Assembly: GCF_021026375.1 (NCBI RefSeq)
Contig: NZ_JAJNDB010000002.1
Coordinates: 372,001 to 436,000, forward strand
DNA length: 64,000 nucleotides
Reading direction: 5' to 3'
Source of the DNA: Actinomycetospora endophytica
GTDB lineage: Bacteria; Actinomycetota; Actinomycetes; Mycobacteriales; Pseudonocardiaceae
Position 1 is the stretch's first letter. Each line of letters begins with the position of its first letter. Positions 8,615 through 18,113 of this stretch are shown piece by piece. Both the position numbers and the translations under genes were made by a program. The notes beneath the pieces were generated by a model. That model was not told where the DNA came from and did not search any database. It was given only the letters and a program-made list of their open reading frames with translations.

Positions 8615-10096
8615 ATGAGTACGAGCGTCGACTCCCACCGCGGAGCGGGCCCGTCGGAGCCGCCCGGGTCCTCCGGGACGCCGGAGACCCACGGCGAGGC
8701 GACCGACCGGTTCCGGGTGCCCGTGGTGGGCGACGCCACCGAGCAGTTCCGTGCTCCGCGTCCCGACGACGAGGACGAGGCCGGGCCGGACGCCGGTGGG
8801 TCCGGGTCCGCGGACGGCGGGAACCCCTGGTTCGACGCGTCGGCACCCGACGGCGGGGCTCCCGACTCGTCCGACGACGAGGCCGTGACGGGCTCCGTCG
8901 CGGCGGCCCCCGAGGGTGCTTCGCCGGGGGACTGGACGGACGCCGGGGAGGCCCCCGGCAACGGTGTCCTCGACGACGACGACGACGACGACGCTGCCGC
9001 TGACGAGGCGCTGACCGGGTCGGTCGAGGCGACGTCGGGAGACGGCCGTCCCCGGCGCCGCTCGCGTGGGATGCGCGTGCCGACCCGGACGCTCACCCCG
9101 CCGGCGAGGCCCGGCCGGGGCGGGCCGGACGGCGGCGTCGACCCCGGTATGCCGTCCGCGCCGATCGTCGCCGCGCTGACCGCGACGTCGCCCACCGTCG
9201 GCCTGTCGTCCGGCGCCGGAGCACCGCCGCCGGTGCTCCCGCTCGGCGGGCCGCCCCCGCCGTCGTCGTCACCCACGCCGCCGCGACGGACCGCCGCGAT
9301 CGGGCGCCTCGCGCTGGTGCTGGTGCTGGTGGCCGCCGTCATCGGCACCGTCGTCGTGCTGCGGCAGGGCACCCAGTTCGGCCGCACCGACGCCGGCCCG
9401 GAGGAGATCCCCGCGCTGGAGGTCGCGCCCGCGCAGGTCGACCTCGGATCGGTCACGCAGCCGACCGCGACGGCCCCGCCGGCGAGCCTCCTCCCGGGGA
9501 CCGGCGCCAACACGTCCAGCGGCGGGAACGCGGCGTCGATCTCCGCCTGGGCGAACGGGCTGGGCCCGAAGACCAACATCCCGCCGGTGGCGCTGCAGGC
9601 GTACGGGATCGCGGACGTGACGATGCGCAAGGTCGACCCGCAGTGCCACCTCTCGTGGGTCACGGTCGCGGGCCTCGCGCGCATCGAGTCCAACCACGGT
9701 CGCTACCGCGGCGCGCACGTCGCGCCGAACGGCGACATCGAGCCGCGGATCGTGGGCGTGCCCCTCGACGGCACCAGCGGCAACCGCACCATCGGCGACA
9801 CCGACGGCGGCGCGCTCGACGGCGACCCGACCCTGGACCGCGCCGTCGGGCCGCTGCAGTTCATCCCGTCGACCTGGATGAAGTGGCGCGCGGACGGCAA
9901 CAACGACGGGCGCGCCGACCCGGACAACATCTTCGACGCGGCGCTCGCGGCCGGGCGCTACCTCTGCGCGGGTGGGCGGGACCTCGCCTCCGGGCAGGGC
10001 TGGCGCTCCGCGGTGCTCTCCTACAACAACTCGGACGACTACGGCCGCCGGGTGTACGCCGCCGCCGAGGCCTACGCGAACAGCAAGGCGCCGTAG
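8615..10096 (+). CDS. Membrane-anchored lytic transglycosylase (SLT domain)
   Basis: A 493-aa murein lyase expected to cut peptidoglycan glycan strands. The first ~230 residues are acidic, Pro/Gly-rich and disordered, with a run of eight Asp near residue 113. One membrane segment follows (~231-249, LALVLVLVAAVIGTVVVL), which puts the C-terminal SLT domain (~305-490) outside the cell. The domain keeps the catalytic Glu358 in GLARIESNHGRY and the later VGPLQFIPSTW and YNNSDDYGRRV stretches. By position it corresponds to the LpqU-type protein found near eno in mycobacteria, but it is tethered by a helix instead of a lipid. No operon partner. Confidence 0.88.
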   Translation: MSTSVDSHRGAGPSEPPGSSGTPETHGEATDRFRVPVVGDATEQFRAPRPDDEDEAGPDAGGSGSADGGNPWFDASAPDGGAPDSSDDEAVTGSVAAAPEGASPGDWTDAGEAPGNGVLDDDDDDDAAADEALTGSVEATSGDGRPRRRSRGMRVPTRTLTPPARPGRGGPDGGVDPGMPSAPIVAALTATSPTVGLSSGAGAPPPVLPLGGPPPPSSSPTPPRRTAAIGRLALVLVLVAAVIGTVVVLRQGTQFGRTDAGPEEIPALEVAPAQVDLGSVTQPTATAPPASLLPGTGANTSSGGNAASISAWANGLGPKTNIPPVALQAYGIADVTMRKVDPQCHLSWVTVAGLARIESNHGRYRGAHVAPNGDIEPRIVGVPLDGTSGNRTIGDTDGGALDGDPTLDRAVGPLQFIPSTWMKWRADGNNDGRADPDNIFDAALAAGRYLCAGGRDLASGQGWRSAVLSYNNSDDYGRRVYAAAEAYANSKAP

Positions 10097-10140
10097 GGAC
10101 GGGGCCCGCTCGCCCGGTCTCGTGGGCCCCGACCCCGGCG

Positions 10141-10199
10141 AGGGAGTCATTGCGGGTCGACCGGATCTCCGATCTGCCGCGCAACGACTCCCTGATCAC
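10141..10199. repeat. 58-bp palindromic repeat, copy 1
   Basis: The unit can fold: GGGAGTC (10142-10148) pairs with GACTCCC (10187-10193), with inner pairing of TTGCG and CGCAA. Its reverse complement aligns with the repeat at 11142-11199 at 48 of 58 positions. It lies after the transglycosylase gene and before the DUF559 gene. Confidence 0.7.
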
Positions 10200-10214
10200 C
10201 GATTCGGCACCTCC

Positions 10215-11144
10215 ATGGAGCCGATCGGCCCCGGGCACCGTCGTAACCCCGTGGGAGTCGACGCACACACGAGCCGGCCGTTCCGCGGGTCCGAGGCGGT
10301 CGCGCGCGGTGACGTGACCTGGGACCAGCTCGCGGGCCCGTCGTTCCTCCGGCTGTTGACCGACGTCTACGTCGGGGCACTGGCCGAGGTGGACACCGCC
10401 ACCTGGGTCCGTGCCGTGGCGCTGTGGGGGCGTGGATCAGGCGTGGTCTCCGGACCGCTCGCCGCACTGGCGTTCGGAGCGGAGTGTCCCTGGGAGGACC
10501 GCGAGATCGTCATGTCCTCGAGTCGACGGGCGACGTCGTCCGAGGTGGGTGTCCGGCGTGATCGGTTGCTCCCGGGCGAGGTGTGCACCCGGTTGGGGGT
10601 GGCCGTCACCTCGCCGGCCCGCACCGCGTACGACCTCGCCCGGCGCGGCCCGCTCGTGGAGGCCGTCGCGGCGGTCGACGTGATCGCGAATCGCTGCGGG
10701 CTGACCGCCGAACACCTGCTCGCCGTCGCCGACGCACATCCGAGTGCGCGAGGATCCGTGCAGGTCAGGCGGGTGGCGGAGCTGATGGATCCCCGGACCG
10801 CGTGGCTGATGGAGAGCCGACTGCGGCTGGCGGTCGTCCTGCGCGGGGTGCCTCCACCGACCCCGCAGTACGAGGTACGGGTCCGGGGCGGGAGCCGCTA
10901 CCTCGACCTCGCGTGGCCCGACGTGCCGCCGGAGTGCCGCAAGCTCGGGCTCGAGTACGACGGACCGACGCACCGCTCGATCACCGGTCAGAACCGCGAT
11001 CTCCTGCGCGACGCCGATCTCGACGACCGCGGCTGGGAGATCATCCACGTCGGCGCGGTCCAGGTGTACGACGAGCGCCGCGCCGACGAGCTGGCGGCGC
11101 GGGTGCTGCGCAAGATCACCGGCAACGGGCGGCGACCACAGTGA
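10215..11144 (+). CDS. DUF559 / Vsr-like endonuclease-fold protein
   Basis: A 309-aa protein (297 aa if the GTG at 10251 is used; that start gives the usual family beginning VGVDAHTSRPFRG). The N-terminal ~60 residues (PFRGSEAVARGDVTWDQLAG, LLTDVYVG) match the winged-helix segment seen in AbiEi-like and DUF559 proteins of actinobacteria. The C-terminal ~110 residues carry the Vsr-like core: YLDLAWPD, LEYDGPTHRS, DLLRDADLDDRGWEIIHV, with acidic and His residues spaced as in PD-(D/E)XK relatives. Nuclease activity is an inference. No toxin or antitoxin partner is adjacent. It is flanked on both sides by inverted copies of the same ~58-bp repeat, which hints at insertion as a unit. Confidence 0.7.
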   Translation: MEPIGPGHRRNPVGVDAHTSRPFRGSEAVARGDVTWDQLAGPSFLRLLTDVYVGALAEVDTATWVRAVALWGRGSGVVSGPLAALAFGAECPWEDREIVMSSSRRATSSEVGVRRDRLLPGEVCTRLGVAVTSPARTAYDLARRGPLVEAVAAVDVIANRCGLTAEHLLAVADAHPSARGSVQVRRVAELMDPRTAWLMESRLRLAVVLRGVPPPTPQYEVRVRGGSRYLDLAWPDVPPECRKLGLEYDGPTHRSITGQNRDLLRDADLDDRGWEIIHVGAVQVYDERRADELAARVLRKITGNGRRPQ

Positions 11145-11204
11145 TCAGGGAGTCGATACGGGGCGGAATGGAGATCCGATCGACCCGCAGTGACGCCTTG
11201 ATCA
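11142..11204. repeat. 58-bp palindromic repeat, copy 2 (inverted)
   Basis: It begins with TGATCAGGGAGTC, so the stop codon of the DUF559 gene is the first three bases of the repeat, and ends in TTGATCA. It is in opposite orientation to the copy at 10141-10199, with about 83% identity by hand alignment. Confidence 0.7.
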
Positions 11205-11301
11205 TGGCGCGGGCCGGTGGGGCGGGCAAGGGGCGGGCCCAAGGGCGGCCAGCGGCCGCCCGCCCCGGCCCCCGGTCGGCCGACCCCGGAGCATCGACCC
11301 C

Positions 11302-13184
<1,883 letters not shown>

Positions 13185-13196
13185 GGCCCGCCGACC

Positions 13197-14066
13197 GTGC
13201 CCACCCGGCCCCGCCCGCAGTCCTCGGAGCCCGACCCGCCCTCGCGGTCGGGCGGGGGGCGCGCGGCGGCGGCCGGTGCGGGTCGGTCCGGCTCCACGAG
13301 GGCGGGCACGACGACGGCCGAACCCACGACCACCGGCACGAAGACCACGACGACGAAGTCCACCGCGGCGAAGAGCGCCAAGTCCTCCGGCACCACGACG
13401 GCCACGACGAAGACCACCGCGGCGAAGAGCGCCAAGTCCTCCGGCACCACGACGGCCACGACGAAGACCACCGCGGCGAAGAGCACCAAGAACACCGGCA
13501 CCACCACCGCCGCGCCGGGCAACGCCACCCGCCCCCGGACCCGGGTCCGTGCCCGCCAGGGCCCCCGCCGCGACCCGCAGCGCACGGCCCTGCGGCGCCA
13601 TCCGCTGTCCGGGCGCCAGGGCGGCCCCGCACCCGCCGCGGCGCAGGCCGCCGCCCGGGCGGCCCGGGCCACCCGCGGGGCACTGGGCCTCTCCACCGCA
13701 CGACGGGCCGCGCTGCTCGCCGTCGTCGTCTGCGCCCTGGCCCTGACCGTCGCTGTACCGCTGCGCAACTACGTCTCGCAGCGCCACGAACTGGCCGCCG
13801 TCGCCGAGCAGCAGCAGCGCCTCGACGCCGACGCCGCGGCGCTGCGGGGCGAGCGCGCCGCGATGGACGACCCGGCGCACGTCGAGGCCCTCGCGCGCGC
13901 CCGCCTCGGGTACGCGCGGCCCGGCGAGACCCCCTACCGCGTCGAGCTGCCCGGCGACGCCGCGAACCAGCCCACGTCGAGCAGCGGCGCCGCGATCGCA
14001 CCCTCCGAGGCCGACCTGCCCTGGTACACCCGCGTGGCCCGCGGGACGCTCGGGACGGCCCCGTGA
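13197..14066 (+). CDS. FtsB/DivIC-like septum formation protein with basic repeat tail
   Basis: A 289-aa bitopic membrane protein of the FtsB/DivIC family, which bridges early and late divisome proteins. The C-terminal half is typical: one membrane helix (~172-191, AALLAVVVCALALTVAVPL), a coiled coil (HELAAVAEQQQRLDADAAAL) and the conserved ARARLGYARPGETPYRV. The cytoplasmic N-terminal ~165 residues are unusual: rich in Lys, Ala and Thr, with an 18-aa unit (TAAKSAKSSGTTTATTKT) in two exact copies plus degenerate flanking ones, similar in composition to histone-H1-like tails. That part might bind DNA or RNA; this is a guess. Most FtsB proteins are ~100-200 aa. Confidence 0.85.
   Translation: MPTRPRPQSSEPDPPSRSGGGRAAAAGAGRSGSTRAGTTTAEPTTTGTKTTTTKSTAAKSAKSSGTTTATTKTTAAKSAKSSGTTTATTKTTAAKSTKNTGTTTAAPGNATRPRTRVRARQGPRRDPQRTALRRHPLSGRQGGPAPAAAQAAARAARATRGALGLSTARRAALLAVVVCALALTVAVPLRNYVSQRHELAAVAEQQQRLDADAAALRGERAAMDDPAHVEALARARLGYARPGETPYRVELPGDAANQPTSSSGAAIAPSEADLPWYTRVARGTLGTAP
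13361..13468 (+). repeat. Two exact 54-bp tandem repeats inside the FtsB-like gene
   Basis: Copies at 13361-13414 and 13415-13468 are identical and in frame (54 bp, 18 codons). A third, diverged copy begins at 13469 (CACCGCGGCGAAGAGCACC), and the bases before 13361 look like a decayed fourth. The number of copies is likely to vary between strains. Confidence 0.9.
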
Positions 14067-14075
14067 GCCCCGCGG

Positions 14076-14582
14076 ATGGTTGAGCCGCTGCGCGAGGGCG
14101 ACCGGGAGGCGATCGGTGCGCAGATCGGGCGCGCTCCCCGCGGGCTGTGCGGGGTGGCGCACCGCTGCCCCTGCGGGCTGCCCTCGACGGTGGTGACCGC
14201 GCCGCGCCTCGAGGACGGCACCCCCTTCCCGACGCTCTACTACGCGACCTGCCCCCGCCTGACGTCGCGGATCGGGACGCTGGAGGCGGAGGGCCTCATG
14301 CGCTCCCAGACCGAGCGTCTGGCGACCGATCCCGGGTTCGCCGCCGAGTACGAGGCCGCCCACCGCGCCTACCTCGCCGAGCGCGACGCGATCGAGCCGC
14401 TGGGGATCGAGACCAGCGCCGGGGGCATGCCCACGCGGGTGAAGTGCCTGCACGTGCACGTCGCGCACACCCTCGCCGTCGGGCCCGGGGTGAACCCGGT
14501 CGGTGACGAGACGCTCGCGAAGCTGCCCGAATGGTGGGCGGCCGGCCCGTGCGTCGACCCCGACGACACTGCGTCCGAGTAG
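14076..14582 (+). CDS. DUF501 family protein
   Basis: A 168-aa conserved actinobacterial protein of unknown function. Visible hallmarks are GVAHRCPCGLPSTVVTAPRLEDGTPFPTLYYATCPRL, where three Cys lie close together (CGV, CPC, CPR) and could bind a metal, and MPTRVKCLHVHVAHTLA with a Cys-His-His cluster near residue 130. The gene nearly always sits between the FtsB-like gene and ppx, as here; its 9-bp gap from the FtsB-like gene suggests cotranscription with eno. A role tied to cell envelope or phosphate metabolism is only suggested by location. A dyad in the next gap may terminate the transcript. Confidence 0.9.
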   Translation: MVEPLREGDREAIGAQIGRAPRGLCGVAHRCPCGLPSTVVTAPRLEDGTPFPTLYYATCPRLTSRIGTLEAEGLMRSQTERLATDPGFAAEYEAAHRAYLAERDAIEPLGIETSAGGMPTRVKCLHVHVAHTLAVGPGVNPVGDETLAKLPEWWAAGPCVDPDDTASE

Positions 14583-14992
14583 CGACCCGGCCCGACCGTC
14601 GCCGGGTCGTGTGCGCCGCCCCCCGCGATCGCGACCTCCGGTCGTCGACGCAGCGTCGTCGTCGGGATCGACACGGGTGATCTCGTGACACGGCCCGGTG
14701 TCGATCCCCGTCCTGGATTGCCCGGGGCCCTGCTCTCCCAGCACCATGGTCCCGTCGGCAGATGCCCCAGCAGGATCCGCCGATCCGCTTTCTCCGGTGG
14801 TGCGGACGGCCCACCGGGACGCGGGGTTCTCCGCCGGACCCCGCGGCTGCGGACCGACCACCGGGCGGCGACACCCGCCGTCCGCCGCCCGGTGGCCGGT
14901 CACGTGCGGTCGGACCCGCGCGGCGCCCCGAGCCCGGGTCCCTTGCTAGCGTCCTGCGCGGACCAGGCCACCGCCTTCTGCGAGGAGTGCCC
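14583..14992. other. 410-bp gap between DUF501 and ppx
   Basis: No convincing gene. An inverted repeat GGGATCGACAC (14664-14674) / GTGTCGATCCC (14698-14708) could end the DUF501 transcript. Near the right end, TAGCGT at 14947-14952 is a -10-like element for ppx, followed by a ~35-nt leader with GAGGAG just before the ATG at 14993. Confidence 0.6.
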
Positions 14993-16018
14993 ATGCCGCG
15001 CGTCGCGGCCATCGACTGCGGGACCAACTCGATCCGGCTGCTCGTCGCGGACGTCACCGTCCGGGAGGACGGCTCGCAATGGCTGCGTGACGTGCACCGC
15101 GAGATGCGGATCAACCGGCTCGGCCAGGGCGTGGACGCCACCCGGCGGCTGGCGCCGGAGTCGCTCGCGCGGACCAAGGAAGCGCTCTTCGCCTACGGCG
15201 AGATGCTGCGCCGCACGTCCACCACCACCGTCCGGCTGTGCGCGACGTCCGCGACCCGTGACGCCGAGAACCGTGACGAGTTCTTCGGCATGGTGCGCGA
15301 CATCCTCGGGATCGAGGCCGAGGTGATCACCGGCGACGAGGAGGCCCGCCTCTCGTTCGCGGGCGCCGTCGCGGACCTCGACCCCGACGAGGGCCCGGCG
15401 GTCGTCGCCGACGTCGGCGGCGGCTCGACGGAGCTCGTCACCGGCACCTGGGACGCCGTCGGCGCCGACGTCGCGGCGGCCTACTCGGCGAACGTCGGCT
15501 GCGTGCGGGTGGCCGAGAAGATCCTGCACGACGACCCGCCGACGGCCGAGCAGGTGGCCGAGGCCGAGGACTTCGTCCGGGCGACGCTGGCGCCCGCGTT
15601 CGACGCGGTCGAGGTCGGGCAGGTACAGACCTGGGTCGCCGTCGCGGGCACGGCCACCACGATCGCGGCGGTCGCCATGGATCTGCGCAGCTACGACCCG
15701 GAGCGCATCCACCTCGCCCGTCTCGGCCTCGACGACGTGCGCGGGACCTGCCGCCGGCTCGAGGAGATGCCGCGCGAGCAGCGGGCGGCCCTCGGCCCGA
15801 TGCACCCCGGGCGGGTCGACGTCATCGGCGCCGGCGCCCTGGTGATCCGGGTGCTCGCCGACGAGCTCGCGGACCGGGCCGGCATCACCGAGCTCGTGGT
15901 CTCCGAGCACGACATCCTCGACGGCATCGCCCGCGAGTGCGCCGTCGGGCCGCGGCGGCGACGCGAGCCGGACGAGGAGGAGCAGGACCAGGACGCGGGG
16001 TCGGACCCGGAGGCGTGA
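14993..16018 (+). CDS. ppx: Exopolyphosphatase / pppGpp phosphohydrolase family protein
   Basis: A 341-aa member of the Ppx/GppA branch of the sugar kinase/Hsp70 actin fold. The phosphate-binding loops are intact: AAIDCGTNSIRLLVAD at residues 5-20, ATSATRDAENRDEF, ITGDEEARLSF, and VVADVGGGSTELVTG around residue 140. It hydrolyses terminal phosphates of polyphosphate and possibly pppGpp; the short single-domain form matches mycobacterial Ppx2-like proteins. The stop overlaps the following uracil-DNA glycosylase start by 4 bp (GTGA). The last ~25 residues are highly charged (RRRREPDEEEQDQD). Substrate preference cannot be settled by eye. Confidence 0.9.
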   Translation: MPRVAAIDCGTNSIRLLVADVTVREDGSQWLRDVHREMRINRLGQGVDATRRLAPESLARTKEALFAYGEMLRRTSTTTVRLCATSATRDAENRDEFFGMVRDILGIEAEVITGDEEARLSFAGAVADLDPDEGPAVVADVGGGSTELVTGTWDAVGADVAAAYSANVGCVRVAEKILHDDPPTAEQVAEAEDFVRATLAPAFDAVEVGQVQTWVAVAGTATTIAAVAMDLRSYDPERIHLARLGLDDVRGTCRRLEEMPREQRAALGPMHPGRVDVIGAGALVIRVLADELADRAGITELVVSEHDILDGIARECAVGPRRRREPDEEEQDQDAGSDPEA

Positions 16019-16734
16019 CCGCCCCGGAGCGGGCGCGGGCCGTCGCCGCCCTCGACGCCGAGATCGCCGACTGCCGGGCCTGCCCCCGGCTCGTGGCCTG
16101 GCGGGAGCAGGTGGCGGCCGAGAAGCGCGCGGCATTCCGCGACTGGACCTACTGGGGCCGTCCGGTGCCGGGGTTCGGCCCGGCCGACGCCCGGCTGCTC
16201 GTCGTGGGGCTCGCCCCCGCGGCGCACGGCGCCAACCGCACCGGGCGGATGTTCACCGGCGACCGCAGCGGCGACGTGCTCTTCGCGGCCATGCACGCCG
16301 TCGGGCTCGCGTCCCAGCCCACGGCGACGGCGGCCGACGACGGGCTGGAGCTCTTCGGCGTCCGGATCGTCGCGCCGGTCCGGTGCGCGCCGCCGGCGAA
16401 CAAGCCGACGCCCGCCGAGCGCGACACCTGCCGGCCGTTCCTGGAACGCGAGCTCGGGCTGCTCGACGACGCCCGCGCGGTCGTCGTGCTCGGCGGGTTC
16501 GGCTGGCAGGCCCTGCTGCCGGTGCTCGACGACGGGTGGGTCGTCCCACGACCGCGGCCCACCTTCTCCCACGGCGCGCACGTGACCCTCGAAGCCCGTG
16601 AGGGCCGACCGCCGATGCAGCTCTTCGGCTGCTACCACGTCAGCCAGCAGAACACCTTCACCGGACGTCTGACCCCGGCGATGCTCGAGGAGGTCCTCGC
16701 CCGCGCGGCGGGGGCGGCGGGCCTGGGGCAGTAG
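16015..16734 (+). CDS. udgB: Family 5 uracil-DNA glycosylase (UdgB)
   Basis: A 239-aa base-excision repair enzyme that removes uracil, and in this family also hypoxanthine or other deaminated bases, from DNA. Family 5 features are clear: CRACPRL near the N-terminus with two of the four Fe-S cysteines, GLAPAAHGANRTGRMFTGDRSG (motif A without a catalytic Asp/Asn), PVRCAPPANKP and GCYHVSQQNTFTG (motif B with the catalytic His; the other two Cys of the 4Fe-4S cluster lie in these two blocks). The GTG at 16015 overlaps the ppx stop; the longer upstream frame is not needed. It is followed by a tRNA gene with its own promoter. Confidence 0.93.
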   Translation: MTAPERARAVAALDAEIADCRACPRLVAWREQVAAEKRAAFRDWTYWGRPVPGFGPADARLLVVGLAPAAHGANRTGRMFTGDRSGDVLFAAMHAVGLASQPTATAADDGLELFGVRIVAPVRCAPPANKPTPAERDTCRPFLERELGLLDDARAVVVLGGFGWQALLPVLDDGWVVPRPRPTFSHGAHVTLEAREGRPPMQLFGCYHVSQQNTFTGRLTPAMLEEVLARAAGAAGLGQ

Positions 16735-16737
16735 GCT
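16732..16737 (+). promoter_or_regulatory. -10 element of the tRNA-Leu gene
   Basis: TAGGCT, overlapping the udgB stop codon (TAG), lies 9 nt before the first base of the tRNA. The tRNA promoter is thus embedded in the end of the preceding gene. Confidence 0.5.
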
Positions 16738-16746
16738 CCGGCCCGC

Positions 16747-16820
16747 GCCCCTGTAGCCCAATCGGCAGAGGCAGGCGACTTAAAATCGCCGCAGTGTGGG
16801 TTCGAGTCCCACCGGGGGCA
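16747..16820 (+). tRNA. tRNA-Leu (anticodon UAA)
   Basis: A 74-nt cloverleaf. Acceptor stem GCCCCTG pairs with CGGGGGC and the discriminator is A; the anticodon stem GGCGA/TCGCC closes the loop CTTAAAA, giving anticodon TAA (16781-16783), which reads UUA. The T stem GTGGG/CCCAC holds the loop TTCGAGT. CCA is not encoded. The variable region is only five nt (GCAGT) and the D arm is close to GCCC/AGGC, so it has class I shape, whereas bacterial tRNA-Leu normally has a long variable arm. Leu is assigned from the anticodon and A73 only. Confidence 0.88.
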
Positions 16821-16834
16821 CGCCGTGTTCACCG

Positions 16835-16854
16835 GCCGGACACACCCGTCCGGC
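16835..16854 (+). terminator. Hairpin after tRNA-Leu
   Basis: GCCGGAC (16835-16841) and GTCCGGC (16848-16854) form a 7-bp stem with a 6-nt loop, 14 nt past the tRNA. There is no U-tract. Confidence 0.5.
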
Positions 16855-17075
16855 GCGCCGTTCACCCCCGTTCACCCCGTGGCCGCTCCGGGGTGAGATC
16901 AGCGTCGTCGGCCCCTCACCCGGCCAGGCCAGGATGGGTCCGGCAGTCGGGGTGGGGGCTCGAACCTGGCGTGACCGTTTGCATCCCGAGCCGGACCGCT
17001 CGGCGTTCCTCGGCGAGTACTGCTCCGAACGGGCGAGACCGCTACGGCAGGATTGTGGTTCAGGAGGTGAGCGGG

Positions 17076-18035
17076 GTGGCTGACTTCGAGGACGTCGCGC
17101 TGCCCGGGGGCCACGACGGTCCCCGGAGCCCGATCGACCTGCCGTCGTCCGGTCCGGGGGACTCCGTACTGCGGCCCCCGTGGCAGGAGCTGGAGTCGCT
17201 CCGCCCGCTCACGCTGCGGTCCTGCCGGCGCATCGTCGTCGTCGCACCGCACCCTCGCGACGAGATCCGCGCCGCCGGTGGGCTGCTGCGCCGTCTCGGG
17301 TCGCGCCACGCCGAGGTCGACGTCCTGAGCATCACCGAGCGCCCGACCCGCACCTGCCCCACGCCGTCGCACGGGGACGACACCGTCCGCGACGGCCGGC
17401 TCAGCGACGCCCCCGAGGTGCTCCTCGCGCCGGACGACGACGCGCAGGGCTCCTTCACGCTCGACGACCTGCTGGCCGGGCGGCTCGACGACGAGCTGGC
17501 CGACGACGCGGACGACGCCGGGGACGACCCCGCCGACGACGAGCCCCTCGACCCCGACGAGGCCGCCGCCGAGGCGGCGTACGGGGCGCTCGGGCTCTCC
17601 GTCGTCCGCCGGCACCGGCTCGGCCTGCCCGACGGCGGGGTGGCGGCGGCCGAGGCCGACGTCGTGGGCGCGATCAGCGAGATCGTCGGGTTCGACGACG
17701 ACCCGTCGGGGCTCTGCGTGCTCGCGCCGTGGTCCGGCGACGGCGACGACGACCACGAGGCGGCGGGCCGCGCGGCGGAGATCGTGACGGCGGCCTACCG
17801 GGTCCGCCTGGTGCGCTGGCTCGACCGGGCGTGGAGCTGGGCGGGACCGGACTCCGACGAGGTGCCGTGGCGGCGGGCGCGCCAGGTCGTGCTCAGCGAC
17901 ACCGTGATCGCGCGCAAGCACGCCGCGAGCGAGGCCTTCAGCGCGGCGCTCGGCGGGGGCGCCGGCGACCCCGCGCACGACCTCGAGCTCCCGGACGGAT
18001 CGGCCCCGGGGCCGCGCGAGGTCTTCCTGGTGTGA
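17076..18035 (+). CDS. PIG-L-like protein with altered metal motif
   Basis: A 319-aa protein; the GTG at 17076 follows AGGAGG (17062-17067) by 8 nt. Residues ~52-70 (RIVVVAPHPRDEIRAAGGLLRRLG) align with the PIG-L/LmbE deacetylase start, where the Zn motif is (A/P)HPDDE. Here it reads PHPRDE (residues 58-63), so His59 and Asp62 remain but the first Asp is Arg. A late GDDDHEAAGRAAE stretch parallels the HPDHxAxG ligand site. Relatives deacetylate N-acetylglucosamine in mycothiol or GPI-type pathways. The middle (~125-165) is very acidic. It may be an active divergent enzyme or a binding protein. The LOV protein begins 78 bp downstream. Confidence 0.7.
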   Translation: MADFEDVALPGGHDGPRSPIDLPSSGPGDSVLRPPWQELESLRPLTLRSCRRIVVVAPHPRDEIRAAGGLLRRLGSRHAEVDVLSITERPTRTCPTPSHGDDTVRDGRLSDAPEVLLAPDDDAQGSFTLDDLLAGRLDDELADDADDAGDDPADDEPLDPDEAAAEAAYGALGLSVVRRHRLGLPDGGVAAAEADVVGAISEIVGFDDDPSGLCVLAPWSGDGDDDHEAAGRAAEIVTAAYRVRLVRWLDRAWSWAGPDSDEVPWRRARQVVLSDTVIARKHAASEAFSAALGGGAGDPAHDLELPDGSAPGPREVFLV

Positions 18036-18100
18036 AGGACCGCCGCCGGACCCCGTCCGTTCGGGTGGTGGCGCGTCGGGCCGACCTGATCCCGGGTGGC

Positions 18101-18106
18101 TAGGCT
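18101..18106 (+). promoter_or_regulatory. -10-like TAGGCT of the LOV-phosphatase gene
   Basis: TAGGCT ends 7 nt before the GTG at 18114, with no ribosome binding site between. It favours 18114 as a leaderless start over the in-frame GTG at 18096, which lies upstream of this hexamer. Confidence 0.5.
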
Positions 18107-18113
18107 TCGGCGG

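Noticed and set aside
10215..11144. Complete AbiE-type toxin-antitoxin system
   Set aside because: No partner toxin gene is adjacent; neighbours are a transglycosylase and a TPR protein.
13361..13468. Tandem repeats considered as a CRISPR-like array
   Set aside because: Copies are directly adjacent without spacers and in frame with a protein.
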